From positions 2,925,501 to 2,989,500 of the forward strand of contig JALDNG010000008.1 in the NCBI GenBank assembly GCA_024349245.1: DNA of 64,000 nt, given 5' to 3'. The notes beneath the pieces were generated by a model. That model saw only the letters and a list, made by a program, of their open reading frames with translations, made no database searches and was not told the origin of the DNA. Shown here piece after piece: positions 11,237-23,880 of the stretch; the stretch's first letter is position 1, and each line of letters begins with the position of its first letter. The translations under genes were made by a program, and so were the position numbers. Origin of the DNA: Neodontobutis hainanensis. Taxonomy: Eukaryota; Chordata; Actinopteri; Gobiiformes; Odontobutidae.

Positions 11237-13113
11237 AACTGTAACTTAATCTGGCACAAACAAGAACAGGAAACGTGTTAGTATTTTTATAATGAAAAGT
11301 GTTGTTCTCTTTCCACTTGAAACAGATTCTTATCAGTTGAGTAATATGTGTGTAAGAAGTGAATGCTGTTAATTGGAAGCTTGACATCTAAGCTTACAGT
11401 GTGCTTCACCCTGCTGTTAGGAAAAGTGCATCACTGAAGCTGATGTGAAATTTAAAGAGGTTGCAGGCACCTGTGCATGTGATATGGGAAGTGATAGAAA
11501 TTCTTAAAACTGCTTCTGAATTCAAACAATTTTTTTACAATTTTTTTGTTTTCACAGTTTTCTGATGTTTTTACAAGTCAGAAGAGTTCATTTAGCTCAG
11601 TTACAATTTATTTGGTGTTTGTTTGATTAAATGTGTTTGATATGTTGTTGAATCTGGAAAGCTAAAATCTACTAAAGCCAACTGTTAACTCCCAAAGAGT
11701 AAAGACAGTTTTGTTCAACTAGCTCTCAAGTAAAAGGCATTATTGAGTCTAGAGAAGAAAATGGGTCAGGAAACACAAAGTGGATCACTAATCTGTGTTA
11801 AGCCATTTGGGTATATTTCATGCTAATAAGCTGCCCTGTCTTGACATGGTACACATAGTACAGAAAGGTACCGCTGGCCACATGGGTGCTTTTCCTGACT
11901 TGACATAATCCAATTAACAGTGACTCTTGATACCACTACTTACTTATAGATAGATAATTGACCTGCTTGTTAAAACCAATGTCTTTAGATCTGCTCCAGT
12001 TTAAATATGTTAATGTGAAACAACAGAAACGAATGACTAATTACACTTAAAAAATATCTTGACTGTGTAATAGACTGTGTAGTATGAAAGCATTCAACTC
12101 ATACTTTAAGACCCATAGGTATTTTGTTATGTATACTGATGTTCATAAAAAATAACTATAAAGTAATATAATGCAATGTTAACATTTAAAAATTCAAGCT
12201 AATAGATATAGAATCTCTTACCTTTTTTACTTGAGTAAAATAGTCAAACAAGCAATCCAAGGAGTTAAATCAAATCCGTCTCAAATGCAACTATAATATA
12301 TTTCCCTTTTCTGTTTGTTGATGCCTTTCCACGAAGTAGAAACTGTAAAAGAATTCCAGTGAGAATCTTTAAGACCTTGCCTGGCCTTGGCTCTCCTCTC
12401 TCTGTTGCTGCCGCATCTACAGCATGGTGAGTTGGAAAGGTTGGGGCATCCGGTAAAGGTTTACTCTGCACTTAAAATCCTGCTTGATAGTTCATTAGCT
12501 GGTGAGGATTACACCTTGACATTAGTGGAGGGAGCAACATGACAGAAGGTGTTAGTACAACTTAAAAGGAGCAGTCTTTACAGCTGAGCAATTGCAATTG
12601 TTTTTTTTAACCCAACACAACTTATTGAACTTGCATGTAAATGCAATTCCTCAAACAAAATTCTTACTGTCTTATGCTGTACTGGATATTTAGCCAAAGC
12701 TACAGAGTTGGGGGAACAAAGTGACTGCAGAGCAACCTGCAGACCAAATTGGATTACCAATAGGTGTGTAGGAGCACAATGCAAAACCTCCAATCTTTAC
12801 AAAGTATCATCTTTAAACTAATTAGCCTACATGTAGCCTAAGGCAATATAATGCATTTCTTGTTCACTTTTAAAGACTAAAACAATCCTTATGCACCAAA
12901 GGGAGGAAAGGAAAAAATATGGCTATGTTTCAGCAGAGAGGATTTACCAACAGGTTGAGTAAACTGAGAAGAGGGATTGAGAGCATGCAGCTAAAGAGGA
13001 AAGAACCTATGTCAAATGTGGGGCAGCAACGAGCACTTTGTTTTTTTGATCAAATAGGCAAAGCCCCTTGAATCATGTTTTTTGCTGAGTAAAAAATAAG
13101 CTTTTAGAGATGA
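11237..13113. other. grk1 upstream region
   Basis: This is the 5' flank of grk1. A homeobox-type core TAATCC followed by AATTA lies near 11908, which would suit a CRX/OTX-driven photoreceptor gene, but such short matches are common by chance. No exon or repeat is supported. Confidence 0.4.
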
Positions 13114-13380
13114 GCAAGGCAAGGCAAGGCAATTTTATTTATATAGGACAATTCATACACTGGGTAACTTAAAGTGCTTTACAGGAATAAAATACTATTT
13201 ACAAGATTTAGATTAAGAAACAAGAGAAAAATTAAAAACATTTTAAAAGAAGAGTGCAGATAAAAACTTTAAGTTGTAGTGTAGGCGGAGCTAAAGAGGA
13301 AGGTATTTAACCTTTCCTTGAACATTGTTAGAGTTGAGGCTTGTTTTACTTCATCTGGGAGGCTGTTCCAGATTTTTATA
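13114..13380 (-). mobile_element. 5'-truncated L2 LINE tail, second copy
   Basis: This repeats the 3' end of the LINE at 2916: the same GCAAGGCAAGG start, the stretch ending in a GTGCTTTACAG motif, and the end of the RT frame (13269 upward). It keeps about 130 bp (13205-13332) that are missing from the longer copy. Its 5' side runs directly into an AT microsatellite. Confidence 0.8.
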
Positions 13381-13384
13381 CCGT

Positions 13385-13414
13385 AAATACATACATAGAT
13401 ACAGACAGACATAT

Positions 13415-13499
<85 letters not shown>

Positions 13500-13554
13500 T
13501 ATGTGTGTATATATATATATATAACTATATATATATATATATATACATATACAT
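13385..13554. repeat. AT-rich microsatellite
   Basis: This is a long TA/CA dinucleotide tract. It produces open frames of alternating Ile, Tyr and His on both strands, which are artefacts. It joins the truncated L2 copy to the next LINE fragment. Confidence 0.95.
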
Positions 13555-13895
13555 GACCGAGCCAAGATCCTGTGGGACTTCCAGATTCAGACTGACAGAA
13601 TGGTAATGGCGAACCAACCAGACATCGTGGTGGTGGACAAACAGCAGAGGAAAGCCGTTGTGGTTGATGTGGCAATACCAAGTGATTGCAACATCAGGAA
13701 AAAGGAACATGAGAAACTAGAGAAATACCAAGGGCTCAGAGAAGAGCTAGAAAAGACTTGGAAGGTGAAGGCGACAGTGGTGCCCGTGGTCATCGGAGCA
13801 CTCGGGGCAGTGACCCCCAAACTGGAAGAGTGGCTACAGCAGATCCCTGGAAGAACACCAGACATCTCGGTCCAGAAAAGTGCAGTACTGCCATA
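13551..13895 (+). pseudogene. LINE fragment with restriction-like endonuclease (RLE) domain
   Basis: An uninterrupted frame of about 114 codons encodes the C-terminal part of a non-LTR retrotransposon that uses a restriction-like endonuclease, of the R2/R4/NeSL kind. The motif NQPDIVVVD followed by VVDVAIPSD fits the PD...D/E core of that domain, and EKYQGL follows. The frame opens with HDRAKILWDF directly beside the AT repeat and stops after KSAVLP, earlier than I expect for the intact family. No start or RT domain is present. Confidence 0.7.
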
Positions 13896-14867
13896 GGCAC
13901 TGCCCTGTTGAGTCACTTTTATCCTCACTCACAGCTAGTTTCTGATCAGACTCAACGCTTTGTACTGTCGTAATGTGTGTGTTTTGTAATCTTATTGTTT
14001 TTAGGTTTGTGTTTTTTTAAAGGAACTTGTGAGTGATTCTTTAACATTGTCTTATTTAGAACAGAGAGAGATATACGAGCAAAACCACTTCATTTATAAA
14101 ATTAATGTTTATGAGTCAATTAGGATCTAACTTCTTAAAACCTGAATAAGAAAAGGAAGCTGTAAATGTCAAACAGCTTCTAGGCACCTTAATAAATGTC
14201 TACAATGAACGCTAGTTCATCTTATTATACAGGAACAGCCGTACAGTGCACACGTTCCTTCAGATTCTGCTGAAGAAGTAATAATGCAATCGTAATCAAA
14301 AAGAAAATTAATCTTTCCCCCTTTTCATTAAAAAACGGAAGCGCGAGACCAGTTCTGATTGGCTCAAAGGACTTTCTGTAAAACATAAGCAACACGTGTC
14401 ACTAAGAGGCGTTCAGGGGAACATGTCTACTACAACCTTAAACATGTAAAACGGTTCTTCACTTGGTTAGTTTTAATCATTATAAATTATTAGTGTAGAA
14501 ATGTTTTTCAAAACATACAAATACAAATATGCATTGCCACCCACAAACTAAACAGCCATCGATTTAAGGTTTTTGGCGTTTTTGTTTAATCATTTCTGTT
14601 ATGTCTATTAATTAAATGTCCACACAGCGTACACACATTTATAAAAAGAAAAATGTAAACATTTGGATAGAAAAAAATAGGTCGTGTTTTTAGTAGGTCT
14701 CTTAGAAAATTCTCAGAAATCCGAGTTTTTCCTGAAGGCGTCTCATGTCTGCGCACTGAAGTCGACTGTGTGTACGTGGGAGGAATAGGACATGGAGCTG
14801 AATTGGACTAAGTGAGGCTCGGTACCAGTAGGCACCAGGCTTGTCTCCGGGCTCACAGAGGTTTAAC
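13896..14867. other. slc25a35 promoter side
   Basis: Mostly AT-rich spacer, possibly including a non-coding remainder of the LINE fragment up to about 14040. A reversed CCAAT box (GATTGGCT) lies near 14357 in a locally GC-richer patch, about 510 bp before the slc25a35 start. The transcription start is not visible. Confidence 0.4.
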
Positions 14868-17115
14868 ATGGATTTCCTCCTGAGCGGAGTGGCCGCCTGC
14901 GGAGCATGCCTCTTCACCAACCCGCTGGAGGTGGTCAAAACGCGGATGCAGCTTCAAGGAGAGCTCCGGAGCCGGGGGACGTACCACGTGTATTACCGGA
15001 ACGTTTTCCACGCTTTTTACACTATTGGCAAAGTAGACGGACTGTCCGGTTTACAGAAAGGTCTGGTGCCTGGCCTGGTGTACCAGTTTTTAATGAATGG
15101 AGTCAGACTCGGCTCGTACGCCATAATAGAGTCCGCTGGTTACATCCACAACGCCAGTGGAAAGGTCAGCACGGTCAAGACCACATTGGCGGGAGCCGTG
15201 GCAGGTGTAGTGGGCGCCGTGATGGGCAGCCCTGTTTATTTAGTGAGTACATGATTTTAGCAGAGCTTTATTTGTGGTTTTGTGAAACTGGACTTCTGAC
15301 GTGTCACCTTCAATACTAGTTAATACAAAACACCAACACGTTTTTGACAGGTGAAGACTCAATTGCAAAGCCAGTCTACCTCCATTGCTGTCGGACACCA
15401 ATACAAACACCAGGTAAAACTAACGCTTTAGGCTGTTAGGTGGCTGATAAGAGTGAAAGGTCATGACTAACGTCCCACTTATGCTCCTCTACAGGGTATG
15501 ATGCACGCTCTCAGAGTCATCTATAAGGAGCATGGTATTCTAGGATTATGGCGAGGCTCCAGTGCAGCTGTACCAAGAGTCAGTGTGGGGTCCGCTGCAC
15601 AGCTCTCCACCTTTTCCTCCTCTAAGGAACTTATGCTTGATCTCCAGGTTAGGACATGTTGCCCTTTTTTCTTAAACTTTAACAGACAATACCGTGTTAA
15701 ATATTGTCAAAGTGACTGCTCCTTTGGCCCACACAGTACTTATAGCGTAGTTATATAACAGGCTGTATCAAGTTATAACAAACTCATACATACAGCATAA
15801 TGTATAGGCTATTTTTAAAGCAGTAATCATGTGGTTATGGTGATTTGGCATTATGAGAGGTAAAGTTGTTTTTCAAAAGTCACACATATTTTACCCATAG
15901 CATACATTTGACACATTCCTGAGCTAAACCAGTATAGCTACAATGCTTGTGAGATCCACAAAATCTGGTCCACCAGCCTTTTGTCTAGTATTAGTTTAGT
16001 GGCATTTTGTCAAAGCTCACTGCAAAAAAAAAATATTACTTACAGAATTTTAGATCTAGAAAAATCAAAAGAATGTAATATAGTTTAAAATTGTTTTTGG
16101 CTAGTATTTCTGTGGATAACAGAGGGCCCACACGGCAGTCTGCCCCTGGGCGACTGTGGCTACAGACACAGTATTATAAGTAGTTAACAGGCCATTGGGT
16201 GTTTAGCAATGGATTTTTCAGTAGAGGCAGTATTGTTGTTGTACTTTGCAGTCTGTGGCGCTGTTTATGTCACAAAAGTTGTCTTTGTTGCATTAACAAA
16301 GCACCGGGCATGGTTATCTGGAATTGCAATCCAACACCATTGGGACCCCTGTTAAAAACACTGAACTTAGATGTACAGGCTGATGCTGACATCGAGGGAA
16401 ACATGAAACACAACCTCGGCAAATAGTTGTCTTGTTTAGGCTATTTTTTTTCAGCTTGCTCTTTAAGTAATAAACAGATGTGAACTCTGTCTTTACTTAA
16501 ATAATACAGATGTGAACTCTGTCTTTACTTAAATAATACAGCCCTTTTTTGTGCTAGTTGCATGTTTCTTTACGTTTGCTTCATGCCTTTAGTTTAGTTT
16601 TTGACAATTCCAATATCAACGAAATAAAAAAACTGATGCTAGACATATGTTCCATTATTATTCAATAAACTGAGTAATGTCTTTTCATTAGGTGTTTCCA
16701 AAAAACAGCTGGCTGGTTGCTTTTAGTGCAGGCATGGTTAGCAGTGTGGTGGTTGTTTTGGCTATGACACCATTTGATGTGGTGAGCACAAGGCTTTACA
16801 ACCAACCAGTGGACTCTCTGGGCAAGGTAAGCTAACAGACTTTTACACTTGTTAGTCTTCTACTTTTCAAACAATGTGTTAGTCTGGATGGAATTGTATC
16901 TTCTTTCAAATGTACCATGCTTGTGTGTGTTCTGACTCATCTAGGGCCAGCTGTATAAAGGATTTGTTGACTGCTTTTCTAAGACATTTCAGAAGGAAGG
17001 ATTGACAGGACTCTACAAAGGTTTGGGAGCTTCATATTTCCGGCTCGGCCCACACACCATCCTGTCTCTGTTCTTTTGGGATGAACTACGCAAGTTCTAC
17101 CGAGAGTTCAGATAG
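14868..17115 (+). CDS. slc25a35: solute carrier family 25 member 35 (mitochondrial carrier)
   Basis: This is a six-helix carrier of the mitochondrial inner membrane. The family member's substrate is poorly known; related carriers move dicarboxylates such as oxaloacetate. Exons: 14868-15242, 15351-15413, 15495-15647, 16692-16826, 16945-17115, which join in frame to 298 aa. Three carrier repeats are visible, with signatures NPLEVVKTRMQ, SPVYLVKTQLQ and TPFDVVSTRLYNQP. The lack of an acidic residue in the second repeat is also seen in human SLC25A35. The N-terminus MDFLLSGVAACGAC and C-terminus GPHTILSLFFWDELR are nearly those of the human protein. The start ATG begins the first carrier repeat as in the family. 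The gene converges on mpdu1. A duplicated 32-bp unit lies in intron 3. Confidence 0.95.
16474..16541. repeat. tandem duplication, 32-bp unit
   Basis: A 32-base unit starting ACAGATGTGAACTC occurs twice without a mismatch (16474-16505 and 16506-16537), then starts again for four bases. It lies inside intron 3 of slc25a35. Confidence 0.85.
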
Positions 17116-18970
17116 CGTCTGGGACAGTGAAAAAAAAAAAAAAGGGAAACTCATTAAGATCAGAAAGCAAAAGTTTTAATTTGATGAGTTTACTTTGATG
17201 AGGCAAATGGAAAAACACTCCAACAAAAGCACAATTGAACGTCACAGTGCAGCTCTGAGGAACATGCACTGATATGTGGCTTTTTCTTGTATTGTGTATT
17301 ATTTATAATATGTGTATCTGCTGTGCATGTCTGTCTGCTGTGGGAACCGATAAACAGCATGTACAGGATATATACTTAAAAACCTTACAATTTTGTGCCT
17401 TTTTTTTTTTTTTTTTTTTTTTTTGTAAAGTTGTTACAAGCTTGAGTTGAAGCATGTTTGATTTTTGCCTGGATTAACAGTTACGTGTAATGAAGTCAAT
17501 TGTGAATTGTGGTAAGTTAGTTAAAGCTGATGGTTACCACGGCCTGAATGTATGGTGCATTATCTGTTAGAAAAAAAGGAAATGTGAAGCTGCTCGTTGA
17601 AGAATGTTTTCTTTTAAAGTATGTACAGACAATGTAAATTGAGCATTTTGAAGTGAGAAACATTTGAAAGGAGGTATTCAATAAAACAATTACCTCTTTA
17701 TTGCATTTACAAGTTACCCACGCATTGCATAAACATGGCTGGTATTACTGTCCATTGTTCAACTTGCATTACAGCCTTGCAATATACCTTTTATTTAGGC
17801 ATAATTAGATACAGTGGTGGCTGGTGGTGATTTTAGGTGGGTGGGCTGATAAATACATTCACAGCAACACTATGCTTTATCAAACTTGTACTTAACACAA
17901 TGAAGGATTTTTGCAAACAAATACTTTTACTCTAATACTCTAATAAGTTTATTACAAGAGAGATTATTTTGTTAACTAATATTGCTAATGCTAAATGCGC
18001 CAAATTATCCTAAACTAAACAATTGTAATGTATTTATATACAAATATTCTGCTCTTCCTGTCACTTCTCCACTCTCAGAAGTACAGTGGAGTTCACTGTT
18101 ACATTGTGAGTTTTCAGGTTTCAATCAAACACAGGTCTCTCGGCTGAACACATTAAGCCCCATTTTCATATTTTTGAGGCAATTTAGACATATTTGTGCC
18201 ATAAACACTATGTTTTAGAATCTTTTAGAAAATACAATAACATTAAAAATATACATTTTATGTTAACACCTCTAGTTGAAAAAGTAATAATGCAATATTA
18301 CAAATGTATAGATTTTTCTGGGGGGGGGGGCTTTTTGCTTTTATTTGATAGTAAACAGTAATTATTCATATACCAACTTAAATCATTGTCAGATTATTGT
18401 AAAAGCACTTATTTTACAGCTGATATTTTTATGTAGTTATAGCAGTGTTTTGAAACATTGGGATCCAAGGTTTAAATAGACTTTTGGCATTAATATTCTT
18501 ACAAAAACTGGATTTTTTTATTTTATTTTTTATAAATGCTTAAAATGTTTTTGTCATTTCGAACTGTTAGATAATTTTTTACCAACTAAAAGCAGGCCTA
18601 ATTGTGTGTAGTTTTATTCAATGTTACATTAAATTGTTTTGTAGTGGTTTATGAATGTTACACTGTTTTCACGGGCAACTAACATTACATTTTGAGCAAA
18701 TAAAATGATTGGAATAACCTATTCAGTTGCTTTCCTTTTGTGAATGCAATTTTATAAACTCTCTCTCCATTAGTATGCTAAACCCTGTCCAACTAAGAAA
18801 CTTTAACCAGAAAATTACCAGAAATGCAGATTTGTTCTGGTCAGAATTTTGTCACAGATTCACAGATTAATTCATCTTTAATTCATCTTTTAAAAAAAAT
18901 TGTATGTGCTTTGAGAAATGACTCACAGAAGTAAACATGTACTGTTATCCACTGAAGGTACCTGGTGTTG
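17116..18970. other. convergent spacer slc25a35 / mpdu1
   Basis: Holds the slc25a35 3' UTR and, from the other side, the mpdu1 3' UTR. A run of 25 T lies at 17400-17424 and a run of 11 G at 18320-18330. No gene is seen. Confidence 0.6.
17680..17685 (+). terminator. polyadenylation signal AATAAA, slc25a35
   Basis: The canonical AATAAA lies 565 bp after the slc25a35 stop codon. It is followed by a T-rich stretch (TACCTCTTTATTG), as expected of a cleavage site. Confidence 0.5.
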
Positions 18971-21900
18971 CTAATCATTCTTGTCTTTTCTGATGCTACT
19001 GTGGCTCCTGTAGTAGAGTATCTGAGCCACGAGGACAGAGCTGATGCAGGCTGACACTGTATGTAACATGTTCGCAACAACATCTGAGTCCTGAAAGAGA
19101 AAGTGACCACAGTCTTTATGAGGAAAGTATGGTTAAAATAAACAGCATTGGACTGTCAATTATTATTTATACGTACCCAAGAAACAAACATAATTCCCAG
19201 AGCGCCACCTAATGATAATATCGCAGATAGACCAGACAGCTGGCCCGTGTGCCCATTGCAAAAATTAGCTCGGGCCTGGAGAACCTGCAAATACACACAG
19301 CCAAGTTAAACAATGAAACTACTATCATAATATACAAGTTGAATTAATTAAACTATTAAAGCAGGACAGTACCTTACTCAAAATTAAAGCTGGCAAAATG
19401 GAAGCTTGCGTGACTGAGATCACTGCTGCAGCAGCGTAGGTGCCCAGAAGGAACATCCCAGCAGAGTAAAGTAAGAGCAACAGCACCCCTGAAATGTAAG
19501 ACAGGATATTATGTTTTATGGGTTTCAATTTGTAGCATTTTTTAAATAATTTTTATTTTCTCCTAATAGTCTCTTTGTAAAGCCCTCCGTATGTTAATAC
19601 CACAAGGTGGTGCTAGAGAGCATCAGCAACAGTTTACTCATTACTTACAAAAACTGTAAACTATAGTTTGAGAGTTATTTGGAGATTATTAAAATATAAT
19701 AACTCCATAAAAGGGAAAATATTAAAAAAAAGGCAAAAAAAACACATCACTATTCTTGTTAGTAGATCAGATGATAAAGTCTTAATCACTGTTGCCATAA
19801 CAACAGTAGGGCTAATGTACTGTTGTTATAGCAGGGAGGAAGTGAGGTTTATACATTAACCATGAAGTCTATTTGGAGATTGTTTTACTAACCACAATGA
19901 GTATCACCACGATAATGTAGAACGAGGAAGACAATGGCGGCTGTTTGTGCCAAATTTAAGAGTCTTTCACCCCAGGCACTGGAAAAGCAGAAATAAATAA
20001 AAAAAAATTATATATATATATATTTGGAATAACTAATCAAGTTGGTGTGTGAATTCAATGACTTACAAGAGTGGAAATTTGTGAGCCACTGCAAACACAA
20101 CAGGACATGACAAGGCATAAAGATGTAGCATGAGAGATGTCAGACTCAGGCCATCTGCACTTCCTCTCCAGAAAAGAGTAAACAACTGTGGCAGCTGTGC
20201 TACAAGTAGACAGCAAGGTGAGATTAATGGAAATGTGTTGCCATGGTCTCTGTAACAATAAACAATATCAGTGTTTTCTTGTAAACTGTACAGGGGTGGG
20301 GTTAACTAGAACTAGAAGGGTTACTTCAAGCTTACATGCGTTTTACTTGAGTTCCTATATGTTTAATGAAAATATACAGTAGTTAAATAATAAACCATAA
20401 CCACACTTTTTGCTTAATAGAAAAAACCCTGTAGGGTTGCTGGGGTAGCCTAGTTCTTCTAGAGCAGAGGTGTCCAAACGTTTTGCATAGAGGGCCACAT
20501 TTGATGAGAGGAAAATTACCAAGGGCCTACAGGGTCTTACGATTTTATTCTTACTCGTAGTACAAGTACTGTTTAAGTTGGGGTTGAACAGGTTTTAGTT
20601 AGATTTTAACAGATGGTAGTTGAATTTGACATTTTTTTTTTTGTGAACAGGTGCCCTTTAATTATTTCACAAATCATGGTTCCAGACTAACTTTTTTCAT
20701 TATTGTCCCAGTACCATCCCAAAAGCCAGTTCCAACAGTCTCTAAGTAAATGTCAAATATTACTATATTTATTTAAAATGTAGGCTAATGTTTGTCTATT
20801 TGTAAGTTTATAAATACACATAAATTAAATCGAATCCTACATGCATTGACATACAATTTAATTTTTAAACTAGGTTAAATAAGTGGATATTAAAGTTAGT
20901 AAAAATCTTAAGTCAAATTAAATATGTTGATATTAACAAAGTAACCCCAATAAATCTGCCTCTGATGGATTTAGACCTGGTTAATTACTTTGTGTTCAAT
21001 ATTTAGTTCTTATTAACTTTACCTGAGACCTAAAACCTCTTTAGATCAAACCCAATAATAAAACACTGGTCTCATGTGTTTCCCTAAAACAGCAGAACTT
21101 TATCCAAAAAAAACTCATCTTTGTTTAACATAATATGTTTATTTTGTATCACATTTATTTATTAATAATAGCAAGAAGGTATTAACAGTAATAATTAATG
21201 TGAATTAAACTGTAGCTAAACTGTGTCCGTTTACAGTTTATTTGCTAACACAGATTACTGCTCACATTCTCTCTGTTCTCCACCGGTGTTGGGACATTTA
21301 CGTGACTTTTTGTACGTTTTTGAGAAAGTAAAGCTCAGTCTCAGACACAGACTTGTTTTTGTTATGTCCGCACAGAGACAATTCGGCCCGGGACCGGTCT
21401 GTGCAGCAGCAGCGGAGAGACACAGACGGTGAACGACTTTCACTAAAGTGGATTTATTAATGCTGCTACACCTCTGATTTTAATGAGAATGAGGCTGAAC
21501 AATTTACCACAACTTGTTGATAGCATAGATAGTATAAATATGGATAATATCCGCCCATTGGTCCCCTATTTACTGATATTGTCATTACAATTCGGCAATA
21601 AAATGGCCGTTACATCACACATGGACGGTGGTATATCGCTGTATTTTGCTGTATTTTGGCGTATGGCGGCGCCCTTATGCGACGACCATTTAGGAGGTTC
21701 CATGGGAGACGCTTGGTTGATAGCTAGTTTGCAGTAAACAGAGCGGCCCCTGTTGTTCAAAACATGAATCGCAATTGAATTCACATCTCAACGGACTGGA
21801 AACATCACCAATGTGAATAAATTTTCAACCAGCTCACGGTTAATCATTACATCCCTAGTTTTAGGTGGACTTTAGTCAAATTTGAAAAGGTTTTATTTGG

Positions 21901-22500
21901 ATTTGAATAGGTTTTAGTTGGATTTGAATCAGTTTGTATAAAGCTGCTGCTGTTGGGGCCATAAACAAAAACATTTTGTCACAGAAGCTGTGGGCTGCAT
22001 AATATCTCGCCTTGTGCCATGATTGGCCCCTGGGCCGGACTTTGGCCAGAAGTTCTCAGTCAACCAGGTCAAAAGAAAAGGTAAAGAACTTGTAAATGTG
22101 AGTAAATGTCTTCCTCTTAATCTTTCAGAAGAGCTCTTACCCAGCAACGAGTCCAGGATAATCCAAAACCCACAGACCCTGTTTAAAACAAACTTTAGGC
22201 ATGGCACTGTGGAAAAAAAGAAGAAAAAACAAAACCAAATAAATACCGTTTTATGCTTTTATTCACATGAGAGACCAACAGAAGATGTGTAACCTATTGT
22301 GTTTTCAAGCTCTATTATGACGAAAAACACAACTAATTTTAGAAAAGCAAAGCGTCACTTGTCTGGCCTTATCTCTCTCAAACATCAAAATGTTTTGCAA
22401 GACTCTCACCGTGCAGATGAAAATTGTAGAAAAACTCTCCGTAACATTTTTCTGGCATTAAATATGTGACCAGGGTTTCTTTTACAGCTGATGTGGCCAT
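18971..22500 (-). CDS. mpdu1: mannose-P-dolichol utilization defect 1 protein
   Basis: Mpdu1 (Lec35) is an ER membrane protein of the PQ-loop family, needed for use of dolichol-linked mannose and glucose in N-glycan and GPI assembly. Exons (minus): 22500-22410, 22206-22141, 20199-20067, 19978-19893, 19488-19373, 19284-19177, 19090-18971; they join to 239 aa (human 247). Matches in order are MPEKCYGEFF, VPCLK, LPQLF with ADGLSLTS (first PQ loop), AWGERLLNLAQT, LHYRGDT and NGHTGQLSGLSAI (second loop). The C-terminus ends KDKND, a KxKxx ER-retrieval pattern; the human protein ends with KKAQ. Exon 2 is unusually divergent. Intron 2 carries hAT-like insertions. The gene is divergent from the tm4sf5-like gene. 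Paralogue a versus b is unresolved. Confidence 0.9.
20465..22054. mobile_element. hAT-like DNA transposon remnant(s) in mpdu1 intron 2
   Basis: The left end CAGAGGTGTCCAAACG and the right end around GGGCCGGACTTTGG are typical of the teleost hAT-type element whose ends read CAGAGGTGTCCAAA and its inverse. The right end is eroded. Near 21835-21860 the sequence GGTTAATCATTACATCCCTA looks like the end of another common fish hAT element (TAGGGATGTAA... inverted), so one insertion may be nested in another. No transposase frame is present. The right part overlaps the short exon 2 side of the intron but does not reach the exon. Confidence 0.5.
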
Positions 22501-23880
22501 TGTGAGTCGGATCTCGCAGAAAAAACTGTTCCAAGGTTCTCCAAAAAAAGTCCCAACGCTTCAGGTGTAGGTAGCCACTGCCCCAGCAGAGTAAGGTTCG
22601 AGATTCGGCACTGATTGGTTATTACCCCGGAAGTACAAGTTGCATTTTTTTTCTTTTTCAAACTGTTTACCAAAAACCCTAAAATGTAGTTAGATTATTT
22701 AATAATTAATATTTAATTTAAAAAAAAGCTTGAATAAATGTACACTGTAAATAAAGTTTAAAAAAAAGAATAATAATTCAACTAAAATACAGCCTAGCCT
22801 ATATTTTAACATTAGTCTTTTTTTTTTTGCCAAGTAAACTTTAGCAATCACTTCTTTGATGAGACCACTCTTCCCGCCTTTGTAGTACTCGTATCATAAA
22901 TAAAGAACAGGGAGTAGCCAAGATAATGGCTTTTGAGATCTGATTAAAGTAGCGGCGATTGCAACATTGGTATTAACTCAAATAAAAAACGAGCAATGGC
23001 AATGTTATTCATTCAGCACATGTTTAGTAAGTCTTCCTTCCAAGAAAAAAGCAGCCACACTGGACCATTCCTTTCTACAAGAATCGCATTTCATTGCAAA
23101 ATAAGTAATTGTTTTCAACGTCAGAGTTTTTGTTATACTGTCATGTGTGGACAAGTTAAGCCGTAGCATTGAGCTACTAACGTGAAAATTTGGAGTTAAA
23201 CTGGCATAGCTCGTTTTATCATGACTGCCAGTGTAGAAACAGCTGCGACTCTTATGGTAAAGCCCATTGTGCTAAAAAAAAATCTGCCTATAAATTAGTT
23301 TCAGTATATTACCATGTTTTAACAATGGTAGGCTAGGTGACTTTCAAGCTGAAAGGTTTTGTCCAAACATTAGAAAACGATATTATTAATGTTTGGCAGA
23401 AAATACCAGTGACTCATTGTTTGCGCTTTATTTGCTTCCAGTTAAAAGTGCCACAGGTCAAACGTTCAGTTGTGTGCAGATCAATAACGTTATATCATCA
23501 GTAAAGCCCATTAAACAAGTCTCTCAAAATACATCTATTGGAATATATATTTTTATATGGAAAGGCTTAAATAGTCACTGAAAAAAAAATGTTCAAAAAT
23601 AAAGGACAAATAGCCTTTGTATTTACGAATGAGTTACGGACTGTGACTCATTACTTGAAATGAGTCACATTTATTTGTCAGGCCAATCCCAAAGTGTGTT
23701 TACTTAAGCTATCTGCGTCTCACTTCCCACACCCCAACATCAGTTATAGTAGTAGCCTGATCTGCAAGTGCTAACACATTTCTCTCTTGAATCCAGTTTT
23801 GAGTGGAACTTCTTTCAGGAAGGATATATCCAGTACCAGGTCAACTTTTATTCTACCACAGCGAGTTTTCATCAGCCAAC
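22501..23880. other. divergent spacer mpdu1 / tm4sf5-like
   Basis: About 1.4 kb between two head-to-head start codons, so it probably holds both promoters. I see no TATA box I would defend, no CpG-rich patch and no coding region. Confidence 0.5.

Noticed and set aside
11905..11916. CRX/OTX-type site in front of grk1
   Set aside because: A single six-base match is expected often by chance; kept only as a remark.
13325..13681. Several overlapping open frames of alternating Ile/Tyr/His on both strands
   Set aside because: They are translations of the AT microsatellite.
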